Shown: one piece after another, positions 47,768-59,541 of the stretch
Layout: every line of letters starts with the position of its first letter
Position numbering within the stretch: position 1 is the first letter of the stretch
Assembly: GCF_029227915.1 (NCBI RefSeq)
Contig: NC_079882.1
Location: forward strand, 6,512,001-6,572,000
Reading direction: 5' to 3'
DNA from: Hydractinia symbiolongicarpus
Taxonomy: Eukaryota > Cnidaria > Hydrozoa > Anthoathecata > Hydractiniidae
Length of the DNA stretch: 60,000 bases
Program-made: the position numbers and the translations under genes
The notes under the pieces: generated by a model
Seen by the model: the letters and a program-made list of their open reading frames with translations, nothing else
Database searches by the model: none
What the model was told of the DNA's origin: nothing

Positions 47768-48030
47768 CGGCAGGCAAAAAAATGCAGACCTTAGGTGAAG
47801 AAAGTCAAATTATGGTTAAAAACGTTTGTACTGTTTGTGTTCTAAATCTAAACTATATACAAGTTATATATATACTTTAATTTCATTTTCAAAATGTGTC
47901 TCTACCTGAAAAAAAAAGTCTGGAATAGACTGCCACACGGCTTACCGTCTGCATTTTTTGCCTGTCGCCGATTTGCGGAAGAGGTTTGGGAATTATAAAC
48001 AACACACGTCACGATGAAAGTCAGCTGCAA
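47768..48030. repeat. Dispersed repeat, copy 2 (short form)
   Basis: Shares end regions with 1620-2400. GGCAGGCAAAAAAATGCAGAC at 47769 and its imperfect reverse complement at 47947-47967 form terminal inverted repeats. The internal part of copy 1 is missing. Confidence 0.6.
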
Positions 48031-48481
48031 AATTTTTAGCCAACAAAATGTTTCTCAGAAATGTAACAGATAATTTAGCTAATTTGCCCACATAAGATTT
48101 AAGGAGAACACAGCCGGCTTGTCATCACAATATTTATAAAAAAAACTCAAACATTGACTAACAACATTCAGTTTTGTACCCAAGTAGGGTAATGTAACTT
48201 TAACAACATCAATATATATGTGGCTACTAACTATTAGTTAAATGTTCACGTAATTTAGACGGTATACGCTCTAGCTAGCTAGCTACCAGTAGTTCTGCAG
48301 GAAAAGACAAACACCGCATATATATCAATTTAATTATCGAGATAAATTTACTTTATATCATGTTGAACTAAAAATGGTATCTTTTTTTAATATATTTCTC
48401 CCGCGCGGGGCAGAAATAAATTTTTGCAGGGCAAGAACTGTTCATAAATTATTTTTTTGGTATAATTATCTTAAATTATAA
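48031..48481. other. No gene seen
   Basis: AT-rich; a GCTAGCTAGCTAGC patch at about 48271. Confidence 0.4.
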
Positions 48482-48566
48482 GCGATCATGTGACCAGCCT
48501 GTTCCATGGCCTTTTCGCCGTTATCAACTTATCAACAAGGCAAAATGCCCTGGGAACGAGGTTGAC
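48482..48566. repeat. CCTCG-TCCCAGGG repeat
   Basis: Reverse orientation of the element at 43405: GTGACCAGCCTGTTCC at one end and GCCCTGGGAACGAGGTTG at the other. Confidence 0.6.
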
Positions 48567-48812
48567 AATTTTTTTCACGGTCAAATCTCGCTTCCGACCT
48601 GCTCCGCAGACCTTCCGCAGCACCTTTTTTGATCTTTTGTTGAAAATTCCCACTTCCGACCACCCTCCGCAGCTTCCTCCTCTTCTAAAATGAGGAATTC
48701 GCGAAAATTAAGTAGAGAGAGGGAAAGACCCTACTCAAAAAATCTGAAAGTAAAAATGTGTATATATCATAAAGATTAATAAAAGATATGATATAATAAT
48801 GAGAAATAAACT

Positions 48813-49346
48813 TGTTCAGGATTGCAGTCAGTAACATCCACTGGCGACGCTATTGCCGATTGACTGGGAGTGTGCTAGACACTGTTATTCAGATCAACGG
48901 ACCAAACTTCGGACAACATTGCACGACGAGATGGAGCAAGAAGCACAAGAGAACTACGACAACGCGGATCGAAGACATTTAGTACATATTTGACGAAAGA
49001 ATACAGATGCTTGTGAATAGGGATCGTATTAAGACATGGCGGGGCAGCCAGGAATTCAATCAACCGCTCACGGCGGCTATCATAACATCCACAAGGCGGA
49101 GGGGAGTTTTCTCCCTACCGGAAGAGCAAAGGCACTGTTGGGGCCGATCTCTTAGAGGACTGTTAGTAATAATGTCGTAGAATTCTTTATTGTAACAAAC
49201 AGTGTATTTATACATATCAATAGAAGACTTCGTACAACTACAACTGAAATATAACTAACTAACAAAAATTATAAATTATAAACAACGCTCCACGGTTCGT
49301 TTTGGAAATAATAAACACAAGGGGGAGTTTTACAAATAACGTCACA
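48813..49346 (-). repeat. LTR of the BEL/Pao element
   Basis: On the minus strand it begins TGTGACGTTATTTG and ends CCTGAACA (TG...CA), 534 bp, preceded by a polypurine tract (CAACGGGGGAAG) that would prime plus-strand DNA synthesis. An AATAAA lies at about 49187. Only this 3' LTR is present in the window. Confidence 0.75.
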
Positions 49347-49365
49347 CTTCCCCCGTTGATGAGCG

Positions 49366-50230
49366 TCAACATCGTGCAATGCCCGGCACTTCTTCGTCGT
49401 CTACAAATGTCAGTTGTATCATATCATCTTCTTTCGACACTCGTTCATTTAGATCTAATTCAAGTGGAACCAACTTGTTTATAGGTCTTCTGAGTGAACT
49501 AAATCTACCTTGTCCGCTAAGTGTTTCGCAACAGTGTGGCATTATCGTTACCAGTAGCAAGTTCAATCCCTCGACCAACTCGCCAATTCATTCGTGGTTG
49601 TTTGTCGTCTACAATTAACGACATCGTTGATCGATATAGAAGCCTCGTTGTTCGTATGACGTCTTCGATGATGTTCACGTAACTTTTAACGTATTCACCT
49701 TTCAAGCTTTCCAAGAAATGTTTCAGTAACTTACTAATGAAACTAAACTTCTCATTTGCGGTAACATTCGTTAACTCATATGATTAAGCGTTAATGGTAG
49801 GTTTGTAATTTAATATACGTATGTTAAGGGTCGATTATTCTAGTCGACTATTCAAGACAGTTTCTATCTCTTTTATTAGTGTTAATAACTCGTTGTATGT
49901 CACAGTAGTATTTAATAATAATTTCTTCAGACATCTTTTCGTAGATTTCACTATGTGTTCAAAAAATGCACCTTGCCACGCTTAAGCTTCGAGATTAGAC
50001 TCCCATGTGATATTATTACATGCTGCAAAGTCTTGCGTTTTATTAGTAATAAAGAACTTCCCATTGTCTGATATGATTAATAATGGGGCTTCAAATCTGG
50101 CAATTAATCGTTTTAACATTTAAATACACTTTGTACTGGAAGAATCAGTAACTAAATCTAAATAAACTCACCGAGTACTTGCACGTGTTATTACTGCAAT
50201 CTAGCAATTAAATATGTCAGTTAAATCATA
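49366..50230 (-). pseudogene. BEL/Pao integrase and C-terminal domain remnant
   Basis: Frames with stops and shifts spell out an integrase core: VYLDLVTD, then FEAPLLIISDNGKFF and GAFFEHIVKSTKRCLKK, which give the D, D and E of the catalytic triad. The C-terminal domain follows: VDDKQPRMNWRVGRGIEL, then, after a frame change, GRFSSLRRPINKLVPLELD. This arrangement and the RPxxKLVPLE end are typical of BEL/Pao polyproteins. At least four stops occur. It is dead. Confidence 0.75.
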
Positions 50231-50510
50231 GTCATAAGAAAAAGAGATAGTCTGGTGAATCGCACGGCTCTATTGTTTATGTTTTTCAGGGGCGGATCTA
50301 GGGTTAGGCAGCCTAGGCAATTGCCTAAGCCTAGTTTTGTGAACTAGAAAAAAAATTCTCTATAGATAGAATAATCTATAAAAAAAACTAAATTATTTTT
50401 ATCAATTTATTTTTGGCATCCGCCGATTTCGACTATGACGATGCGCGGCGTGCGTGTTTTATTTTACTCAAATAAGCAAACCCGGGGCGATCTTAGGCAA
50501 AATGTCTATT

Positions 50511-50690
50511 CGCCTAAAACGTCCGCGGGTTTTAAAGTTCCGAATGAATGAAAATCACAGATGGAAGAAAAAACGCCTAAAACGTCCGCGGGTTTTCAAG
50601 TTCCAATGAATGAAATTCTGGAATGTGAAGAAAAAACGCCTAAAACGTCCGTGGGTTTTAAAGTTTAAACGCCTAAAACGACCACGGGTA
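50511..50690. repeat. 63-bp subterminal repeats in the hAT element
   Basis: CGCCTAAAACGTCCGCGGGT begins at 50511, 50574 and 50637 (63-bp spacing) and again at 50670 as a diverged copy. GC-rich motifs near one end could be transposase-binding sites. Confidence 0.9.
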
Positions 50691-51949
50691 CGGTTACATG
50701 AAGTGGATGTTTTTTTTTCAACATGGTTTACCTGGATCAGGTCCAATTGCAGGGAGCACTTCAAATGTCTAGAATATTAAAGCAATTGTATGCCACCTAA
50801 GTTAAATAAAGAAGTTTTGAATTTGGAAACCTTTTCAGATATTGAAAGGATTGGAAATGCTGGAGAGAAGTATTTTGGCCACGTGTGCCGTGTTGTTGTC
50901 TCAAACCAAACCTTTATCTTCCTCTGCAAGAGACAATAAATTCAGTAATACTTGAAATATTTTAGTTTTAGCTGCTCCTGAATTTTAGGCACTTTTGTGT
51001 CAAGAACTATTCTTAAAAGTGGTAAACCACCAGATGTTCTTACAAAACGTGTAATTTAAATCTTTTTCTTATCAAAACAAAAGGTTTTAACTTGGCCTTG
51101 ATCAAATGCATTGTTTATAAACATAAAAGCCCAATGCTAAACGAGATAGCTAACTGAGGCAATTTATGTCAACACTGTCTTGGCGGTCGAGAGATGTTTT
51201 GATGTGTATGTTAAATTCAGTATAGAGTATTACTAGCTACCTGTATGTGTATTAGTTGGAATTTTGTTAGTTTTTTTTCTTTAATGTCTTAAGGGTCACT
51301 GGCTTCGTGTAGGCTTTGTGTAGCCGTTTATGCAACTGTGTATCTTTGTTTCTGTTAGGGAGAGAATACATTCTTGTAAGATAACTAAGGGACAGCTCTT
51401 TCATGAACGCAAAAGTCCAAGCTAAATGTTAATAGATCTGCAGATCCCCTTTCCCTCCCCTAAACATCAAATCAGAAAAGGTAATCTTTGAATGTTGTCA
51501 GTCCTTGAAACCATAAGCACTCGGCCATGTGTCCCTGCTAAGCAGGTAGACACTAAAAGTTATTAATACTTTCTGTTCTCTAAGAAATCGATGTATACAG
51601 TATGAGATATAATTAAACGGCAAAGGATTCTACCTCGTCCCACCGCCAAATTTATACGCTTAGCATATACTTTTTTATTGTGATTGTCCCTAAGAACTTT
51701 GACTTTGTGGGAACTTTTAAACAGTGCATTTTATATGCAACATCCCACTGCTCATTTTAAAACTTTTAAGAACACGAGAAGATCTCTTTGACTTTCCCAT
51801 GTTACTTTTAATTGTAATAAAATTGCTAAAAACAAAAGAATGAAGCAATACCTAATCTAAGAATAGTCCAAGTTTGTTTTATAATATTTCTTATTCTCAT
51901 CTTGCTGAGCAATACAACGTATATAATTTTGTTTTAGGATAAGATATTT

Positions 51950-52490
51950 TGATGTCACCCTGGTACCTAAGATGAATATTCTTCTAACAACGAAAATCAC
52001 CATCAATTAAAAGAACACAGATTTGTTAATCCTTATAATATTGGAAAACTGTAAACAATGGATATATATCTGGTATAATCCACAAAGTTGTGTTTCATAA
52101 GAGGAACTAAGAAGGTGAAAAAAATCAATCAAAATAACTTGTATTTTGATGTCACCCTGGTACCTATGATGAATATTCAAGTAAATAACACAGAAGATTT
52201 GTTCTGAATCCTTATAATATTGGAAAACTGTAAACAATAGATATATATCTGGTATAATCCACAAAGTTGTGTTTCATAAGAGGAACTAAGAAGGTGAAAA
52301 AAATCAATCAAAATAACTTGTATTTTGATGTCACCCTGGTACCTATGATGAATATTCAAGTAAATAACACAGAAGATTTGTTCTGAATCCTTATAATATT
52401 GGAAAACTGTAAACAATGGATATATATCTGGTATAATCCACAAAGTTGGTGAAAAAAATCAATCAAAATAACTTGTGAATATTCAAGTAA
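51950..52490. repeat. 179-bp tandem repeat
   Basis: TTTTGATGTCACCCTGGTAC opens copies at about 51947, 52142 and 52321. Copies 2 and 3 differ by very few bases; copy 1 has an altered stretch, and copy 3 carries an internal deletion near 52447. Parallel minus-strand open frames (starting MWIIPDIY) arise from the repeat. Confidence 0.9.
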
Positions 52491-53579
52491 ATCATAGAAA
52501 TGATTTTCACGTAAAACATATACAGATCGAAACAAGAATTGCATGTTAAAAAACGTTCTGTTACAGACTGTAAACTAACAAAATGTCATGTCAACTTATG
52601 GGTATGAGTAGGATTTGTATATATGTTGCTTTTTATATGAGAATCTTCATAATTGGCTTATAGTTACTAAAACTTTCTTAAAGATTTTACAGTATTAAAA
52701 TATTTTTTAAACATAGTTGACAGGGACATGTAAGGGTAAATAATATGAGACATGTTAAATGTTTTGATGTTATTTTTCTAATTTCTAACTCTTTTCTGGC
52801 TTCATAAACTGCCTTTCTCTTGTGGGAATTTCATAGCATTAAAATTAATGCTTAATAGAAATTGGTGCAAAACTACACCAGTAACCCTAATGCTAAACTG
52901 TATTAACTTCATGAAGAGGTGATTACTATGTACTTTTTGTACACGTTTATTATATGTTGCGATCTTACACTGTAAGTCTAACTGGAAATCTTTCATTCTT
53001 TTATATGCTGGTTTTCTTTGTGCATTTGCAGGTTCTTAACACAGACTATAATTTTCCAAACAATATTTCTACGTTGCACTACTGTTGACTATCTATTCCT
53101 AAAATTGTCTTGTAATGTAATTTTTTGTTGTATTGTTAGTTATTAGACTTATTGCATGTTTTGAAATGAAGCAAATCCCCAACTTATTACTTGTTCTCGT
53201 ATTATGTGCGTAAAACGAAAAAAGATGCTAAGATACTTAATACCAGTATGTGATTCAAAGAAATTATGGAAACGCTAACCCTGTTTCAAATCGAATTTGC
53301 TAACCGGACGCATTTTCCATCCGCATGTTTTAACAAGGATAAAGTGGTAAAACTACGGGGGTTACTGTTATTTGTTTGGCTATAAAGAAACTTTCTTTTC
53401 TAATCTAGAAGGATTCTTAATAACTAAAAACCTTACTTTTGGGAAAATTTTAGTTCCTTTTACAGCAAAAACACAAAACGGCCGATTTACCTCGTACAAC
53501 ACCACAACCCTTGACATTACTTTGCCAAAAAATCTATGAAATTTTGCCTAACCAAAAAAAATTCCTAGATCCGCCCCTG

Positions 53580-53995
53580 TTTTTGTTAGCAGAATATACC
53601 TCGTACCCAGTGCTTTGACTGCACGCTCGTGTTGAAAAATGGCGCATTTAAGTGGTTAGTTACTGTAAACAACATTCTCGGATCCGGGCTGACGTCACAC
53701 CGCTGAAGATTGGCCAATCTTCGCGCATGCGCGAGTAACTGCAGTGAAAACAAACGTTTTGCTGTTCCGTACGAAATTGACCCGTTGTACGAGGTTGGTC
53801 ACTTTTCGCGCTTGTACGAAGATGGGCATTTTTGTACGAAAATGGGCATTACAATTGCTGTACAAAAATTAGGCAACGAATAATTTGGTTTAGAAATGAA
53901 TATCTAAACATTGTTAATTACATTCAGTAAACATGATAATATCTTAAATATTCTCTGAACGTTAATTTTTGACAATTATCTGATGATTGTACCAA
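53580..53995. other. Lead-in to the satellite
   Basis: Contains CCTCGTACCCAGTGC (a diverged CCTCG-TCCCAGGG end), an ATTCTCGGATCCGGG motif shared with 44020, a GATTGGCCAATC palindrome at 53707, and several GTACGAxxxTGGGCATT units that look like relatives of the satellite monomer. Confidence 0.5.
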
Positions 53996-55112
53996 CATCG
54001 TACAACTTAAATAACTGTGTACGAGATTGGGCCAACGTCACTTCTTCTACTTAAGTTGAATTTTTTTTTAACCATACCAACTTCGTACAACTTAAATAAC
54101 TGTGTACGAGGTTAGGCCTACTCCACTTCTTCTACTTAAACTTGAATTTTTTGATCCATACCAACTTCGTACAACTTAAATAACTGTGTACGAGGTTGGG
54201 CCTACTTCACTTCTTCTACTTAACTTGAATTTTTTTTATCCATACCAACTTCGTACAACTTAAATAACTGTGTACGAGATTGGGCCAACGTCACTTCTTC
54301 TACTTAACTTGAATTTTTTTTATCCATACCAACTTCGTACAACTTAAATAACTGTGTACGAGGTTAGGCCTACTTCACTTCTTCTACTTAAACTTGAATT
54401 TCTTGATCCATACCAACTTCGTACAACTTAAAAAACTGTGTACGAGGTTGGGCCTACTTCACTTCTTCTACTTAACTTGAATTTTTTTTATCCATACCAA
54501 CTTCGTACAACTTAAATAACTGTGTACGAGATTGGGCCAACGTCACTTCTTCTACTTAACTTAAATTTTTTTTATCCATACCAACTTCGTACAACTTAAA
54601 TAACTGTGTACGAGGTTAGGCCTACTTCACTTCTTCTACTTAAACTTGAATTTCTTGATCCATACCAACTTCGTACAACTTAAAAAACTGTGTACGAGGT
54701 TGGGCCTACTTCACTTCTTCTACTTAAACTTGAATTTTTTGATCCATACCAACTTCGTACAACTTAAAAAACTGTGTACGAGGTTGGGCCTACTTCACTT
54801 CTTCTACTTAAACTTGAATTTTTTGATCCATACCAACTTCGTACAACTTAAAAAACTGTGTACGAGGTTGGGCCTACTTCACTTCTTCTACTTAAACTTG
54901 AATTTTTTGATCCATACCAACTTCGTACAACTTAAAAAACTGTGTACGAGGTTGGGCCTACTTCACTTCTTCTACTTAACTTGAATTTTTTTTTATCCAT
55001 ACCAACTTCGTACAACTTAAAAAACTGTGTACGAGGTTGGGCCTACTTCACTTCTTCTACTTAACTTGAATTTTTTTTTATCCATACCAACTCCGTACAA
55101 CTTAAAACACCA
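53985..55112. repeat. 84-bp satellite with trimeric order
   Basis: Fourteen copies of a unit containing CTTCGTACAACTTAAATAAC and TGTGTACGAGGTTGGGCC. GTACAACTT occurs at 54000, 54085, 54169, 54253, 54337, 54421, 54505, 54589, 54673, 54757, 54841, 54925, 55010 and 55095, a spacing of 84 (three times 85). Each unit is an imperfect palindrome (CCAACTTCGTAC against GTACGAGGTTGG). Because 84 is a multiple of three, a 112-codon frame at 54646-54984 stays open; it is not a gene. Confidence 0.95.
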
Positions 55113-55130
55113 AGAAACAGATGAAGACTA

Positions 55131-57856
55131 CTATATATTATCATTTATGGTCTTTACATCGCTTTTTTTATTTACTCTATCAATAATTTCCACCAACAAA
55201 AACTGAATGCGGTTTAAGGATAATCTCCCTACATCGAATTCGCACGGGTACTTCATCCGAATGTAATTGGTGATGACTCCAGTTGGCTCTGCAATGTTCG
55301 AATGACGCATCAGTTTTTGATAAAATTGAGGATGTTTTTTCGCCAGTATTTCGTTATAAAATGCTTGATACTTGCTACCAGAACGTTTAATCAAAAGTAG
55401 TGGATTTACTTCAGGCAGCTTCGATTGTTGTACCAGGTAGTCCAGGGTACCGTTTTTGTATAATAATGGCAAAAACTCTCTCCTCCATTGCCTCTCCCTT
55501 TCTTCTTCGTCTTCTACTTCTTTCTCTATTAAAGGAAAGTAATCGTTGTATAACTATCTCATTATTATTATGAAATTGTTTGCGATCAGGCTTATAATTA
55601 ATTTTTAAATACCTGCTTCTCTTTGTTGTTGACGCTGCTGGAAATCTGGAATATAAGTTAAAAAAGAAAACTGATAGTACATGTTAATTATACAATTTTG
55701 TGTAGGAACTCAGGGAAGCTTTACTGACCTTTTTTTGCAATATGTAAACATAGATCGCAAAACCAGTCCCCTAAGGGTTTTACAGCCAATTTGGAGCATT
55801 TAAAATGACACCAGACAAGACAGCGATCGCATGCAATTGATCTTCCTTTTCCAATTTTTCGTCTGCAATGACTGCATTTCCACAAAGGCGCATGTTTTTT
55901 CTCCTGTATCGTTGCTGCCATTTTGCTGTATGCTTTTTTGGAGCAGAAATCCCTAACTAGCGTTATATCAACCAACTCATCCACCACAGTTTCTGGCACC
56001 TCATACGGAGATCTCAGATTATCCAATTGGACCGAGCTGTTTCCATACACAGATTCTTTAGCAATTTCAATTTGCGTAAAACATGATAATATGAAGATAG
56101 ATTTTTCTTCATCATTCATATCTTTAAACGCAACTGGTTCAGCACCGTCCTCTGATTCGTCGGCCATTACAGTAGCTATTTTTATATAAAAAAAGGATAT
56201 AATGAAATTGTCGTCTGTTTTTGTAGTTTATCTCTGTTTGCGGAAAAAAATGTCTTACCAGTTTCGGGTAACTGTATGTTATCGTTTTGGCTACTTTCAA
56301 GCTCGTCCGTTGGTGCTGTTGGTGCTAAAATTAAAAAAAAGGATATAGTAGGTATAAATTGTACTAAAAATAAATGTAATCCTTTCAAAAATATTGATAT
56401 TAGGATAGATACCTTTCATATCTGCGAGTTGTTGTGTCGCAAGGAACAAGCAATATGTTGGGGTATAACCCGGAAAACATTCTTTGAGTGAAGTTTTTCC
56501 TAAAACATCCAACATACCATCATAGAAAAACATACGCCATTGAACCTGATTTTTGCGGTGTAATGCGATCCCTTCCATAGTGTGATTGCAACCAACTCAT
56601 ATCTTAAAAAAAATTACGTGGTTAAAGGATATATCAATATAGGTCTCATTCTATAAATGTTCAGAAGGCCTCTTTCAAAGTTAAAAAACATCCAAACCGA
56701 ACTTAAGATATTTTTTGGCCTCGATAATACCTATTTCCTTGATTTGTGGAAAACCGAATGTGTAATTGTTCGGGAATGGTAGCCATGTCTATTGGGTCAA
56801 TATCGCCTGCAACATCAACAACTAATAGTTGAGGAAGCTTTTTAAAAAATCGGGCCTTGTATTTTCTGTTTCCATTACAATATCTGTTCTTTATCCTATG
56901 GAAACAATAACATAATTAAAAAAATTAATAACTTTTAACATCGAATACGAACATATTGGCGTACTATATACCCTGTTGTTATGTTTTCGTCGACGAAAGA
57001 AAACTCGTCAGATATGTTCTGATTTACTTTCTTTCCACAAACTGACGTTGTTGCTTCAAGAAACCACTTTTGGACATCATGGACAAATGAACTTTTCACC
57101 GTTGCCGAAGGAAATGTGTTGAAGCAGGCTCTCGATTGTTTCATGCTACAATGCGGACTGTTGCAAGCTGACTCCACAATATGTTCCATGAATGGCGCAA
57201 CGAAGTTTTTTATTATACATTCGTATTCTGCGCCAAAAAATGACAAGCATTGGTTGGTTGGTGTTATTCTTCGATAAATAGCAGTATGAAGTTTAGCAGC
57301 TTCATAAGCACCGTTTTTCACAAACGTAAAAAGCTGTTGTATGTTTTTGTCGGTAACTTCATCTGTTATACTTGGTCTCGTTACTATAATACCGTAAAAT
57401 ACCTAAAATACCGTAAAATTATTTGAGTTGGCAATTTTATAAACCTTCTTTCTTAAGAACTTAAGCTCATAAGAACATCTAGACCGAAGCTATCCAAAAA
57501 TTGAGAACACCATATGACCATGCCGAGCCTGAAACAAAATTTCTTAAAAGTAGAAATGTTTATAAAAAAAATAATTGTGACTTTAGTTTTTCCAAAATTA
57601 GATATATATAAAAATGTTCTTACATCGGGAAATGGAGAGCACAAAACATCCGATATACCAAGTGTAGGATAACTCATCACTTGGAATTTTTTTCTTCGCA
57701 ATTTTCTTTACGTGGAACGTTGTCTATTCTTCCACATAGAAAATCTACCATTGTTTTATAAGTCTGTTCGGGCATTATTACGGAATTCCGTTAAGTCCTT
57801 TCAACTTCCAACCATTCCTGAAATTTTTCTTCCATGTATCTCTTTTCAGTCTCCAT
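55131..57856 (-). pseudogene. PHD-finger gene with peptidase-like upstream part, broken
   Basis: The PHD part is well formed: exons 56175-55731, 55645-55613 and 55525-55131 join in phase. They encode MADESEDGAEP, then a C4HC3 PHD finger (WKCSHC, IACDRC, WCHFKC, WFCDLC), a Gln/Glu-rich helix and a C-terminal domain (GSKYQAFYNEILAKKHPQF) to the stop. A short exon (about 56323-56261, PTAPTDELESSQNDN) precedes. Further upstream are FVHDVQKWFLEATTSVC and ATIPEQLHIRF; KGSHYTAKIRF and WRMFFYDGM; and PTYCLF. HYTA plus W..FYDGM recalls the C-terminal catalytic half of ubiquitin-specific peptidases (inference). The frame shifts between HYTA and YDGM, a stop follows METEKRYMEEKFQEW-LEVERT, and an A-run shifts it again near 57690. 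The upstream half is therefore dead; the PHD half could still be expressed. PHD fingers usually read histone tails. Likely transposon-derived. Confidence 0.6.
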
Positions 57857-58505
57857 TGTGCTGAACATAAAAACACGCGTTAAAAGTTTCAATGTAAATT
57901 TATAATGTGCGTTCGAAAAAGCACTCAAAAAGAATTCGAAATTTACCTACCTTTTCCTTTATCGAAATAACTTAAAAGGTTAGAAAAAATAATATTGAAA
58001 TTTTTTGTGTTCTTCTCCGTTCTCACTCAATTATTAACAAAACTATGTTTACAAAAACAGTTTCGTACAAGCCATGCAAAGGCACTGGGGACAAGGGTGA
58101 TTTACAGGTTTTTCGCACGAAAATTCAATATAGCATTAGAATTCAAAGGTCACTACCATAAGGTTAATAAAAGAAATCAATAACAATATCATACCTGATA
58201 TAACCTTATTTGAATCAAAGAGATCAAATTTATACTTACGAGCACTAGTACCATTTTTCAAAAACATCATTGTTTATTCCCTGTTAATATAAAACAAAGT
58301 ATAAATATATATATACATATTAGCATTTTTCCAAAGAGGCATCCAAATCGTAAAACAAATGTCTTTTTTTGCAAATGACTTAAAAGAAAAAAAGATATTT
58401 CAAAAAAGTTATTATTTTATTATAAAAGTTTCATTTTTTGACGATATTTATGGAACGCCAAGGCTGCCTTATTCGATGATTTCATTCGGTCATAAAACAC
58501 TATTT
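57857..58505. other. Spacer with no clear gene
   Basis: Between the minus-strand PHD gene and the plus-strand arrays. A GGCACTGGGGACAAGGGTGA stretch at 58081 is a weak relative of the CCTCG-TCCCAGGG ends. Confidence 0.4.
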
Positions 58506-58514
58506 GTCGCTAAT

Positions 58515-58935
58515 TGTATTCGATTTTGTTAAAATTCATTCGATTTTGTAAAAATTCATTCGATTATGCGCTAAATTCATTCGATTATGCGCTAAGTTCA
58601 TTCGATTATGCGCTGAATTCATTCGATTATGCGATGAATTCATTCGATTATGCGATGAATTCATTCGATTATGCGATGAATTCATTCGATTATGCGCTGT
58701 TTGCATGCGCTAAATTATTCGATGCGCTGTTTGCATGCGCTAAATTATTCGATGCGCTGTTTGCATGCGCTAAATTATTCGATGCGCTGTTTGCATGCGC
58801 TAAATTATTCGATGCGCTGAATTCATGCGCTAAATTATTCGATGCGCTGTTTGCATGCGATAAATTATTCGATGCGCTGAATTCATGCGCTAAATTATTC
58901 GATGCGCTGTTTGCATGCGATAAATTATTCGATAG
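58515..58935. repeat. 21-bp then 30-bp minisatellites
   Basis: A 21-bp unit (ATTCATTCGATTATGCGCTA plus A) repeats about nine times up to 58700, then switches to a 30-bp unit (GCGCTGTTTGCATGCGCTAA plus ATTATTCGAT) repeated about eight times. The last four 30-bp units alternate between two variants. Both periods are multiples of three, giving long open frames on both strands; they are not treated as genes. Confidence 0.92.
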
Positions 58936-58976
58936 TTTTGGCGCCTCAATCAAAACTCAAGGATTACAAAATTAAT

Positions 58977-59516
58977 ATGGCTGACGAAAGAACACGAGCT
59001 ATATTAAAGAAACTTGGATTGAAACACCTTATTTTGAAGTTTAGTGAAGAAAATATAACCGCTGATTTGATACCAAAGCTTTCTCTAAAGCATTTCGAAA
59101 GCTTAGGTGTAACAGATAATGGAGTTATAATGAACTTGAGGGTAAAATTTTGCAGCTTTGGTGGAATTAAACCACAAAAGTTAAAGTGGGAAAATGGAGG
59201 AGCTCCAAAATTCCTAATACCTGAAGAAGTCCTACAAAACCTACTCAATGACGGCTGTCTTATTTCGGAGATCAGCAATATCTTATGCGTTTCAGAAAGA
59301 ACAATTTATAGAAGAATGGAAGAGTATGGGCTTAAAAAGCATAACTTTACAGAAATGTCTAATGAAGAGTGTGATTCAATTCTGAGCACTGTGACTCAAG
59401 AGTTTCCTAATTGTGGCGAAGTTATGTTACGAGAACTGTTAAGGGAACGTGGGATACGAATTCAAAGGCAAGTGCTAAGAGAAGAAATTATGTGCGGAAG
59501 AAATATCTATATATAA
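58977..59516 (+). CDS. SAM-like plus helix-turn-helix protein, transposase-like N-terminus
   Basis: Starts at ATG 58977 (MADERTRAILKKLGLKHLI). Residues about 8-57 look like a SAM-type helical bundle (FSEENITADLIPKLSLKHFE, SLGVTDNG). Residues about 85-125 look like a helix-turn-helix (EVLQNLLNDGCLISEISNIL, VSERTIYRRMEEYGLKK). Then ECDSILSTVTQEFPNCGEVM and LRERGIRIQRQVLREEI match the N-terminal region of integrase-like (IS3-type) eukaryotic transposases. The DDE catalytic core that should follow is absent: the frame stops at 59516, 25 bases before a splice acceptor leading to a HECT-like exon. It is either a first exon whose donor I cannot place in phase, or a truncated transposase. An upstream start inside the minisatellite is possible but unlikely. 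Confidence 0.6.
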   Translation: MADERTRAILKKLGLKHLILKFSEENITADLIPKLSLKHFESLGVTDNGVIMNLRVKFCSFGGIKPQKLKWENGGAPKFLIPEEVLQNLLNDGCLISEISNILCVSERTIYRRMEEYGLKKHNFTEMSNEECDSILSTVTQEFPNCGEVMLRELLRERGIRIQRQVLREEIMCGRNIYI

Positions 59517-59541
59517 ACTTTCTATTTTTGTTACTGTTTAG

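Larger units (their letters stand above)
48813..50286 (-). mobile_element. BEL/Pao retrotransposon, 3' part
   Basis: One LTR plus the integrase end of a retrotransposon on the minus strand. The interior is cut at about 50286, exactly where a hAT-like element begins. No matching interior was found beyond that element at 53580, so the 5' part has been lost or lies elsewhere. Confidence 0.7.
50287..53579. mobile_element. hAT-like element, 3.3 kb
   Basis: Begins CAGGGGCGGATCTAGG and ends with the exact reverse complement CCTAGATCCGCCCCTG; this terminus is widespread among hAT-type transposons. A perfect 8-bp target duplication is not visible (T-rich flanks). No transposase can be read; the inside holds a 63-bp repeat (50511), a 179-bp tandem repeat (51951) and AT-rich filler, so it is non-autonomous or decayed. 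Confidence 0.75.

Noticed and set aside
52007-52544. Three related minus-strand frames (MWIIPDIY start)
   Set aside because: They are the 179-bp tandem repeat read three times.
54646-54984. 112-codon protein gene
   Set aside because: It is a 28-residue repeat produced by the 84-bp satellite.
53985-58935. CRISPR arrays
   Set aside because: Repeats are contiguous tandem units with no unique spacers, and the genes are eukaryotic.
58514-58976. Protein genes on either strand in the minisatellites
   Set aside because: Periods of 21 and 30 bp keep all aligned frames open; sequence has no domain.
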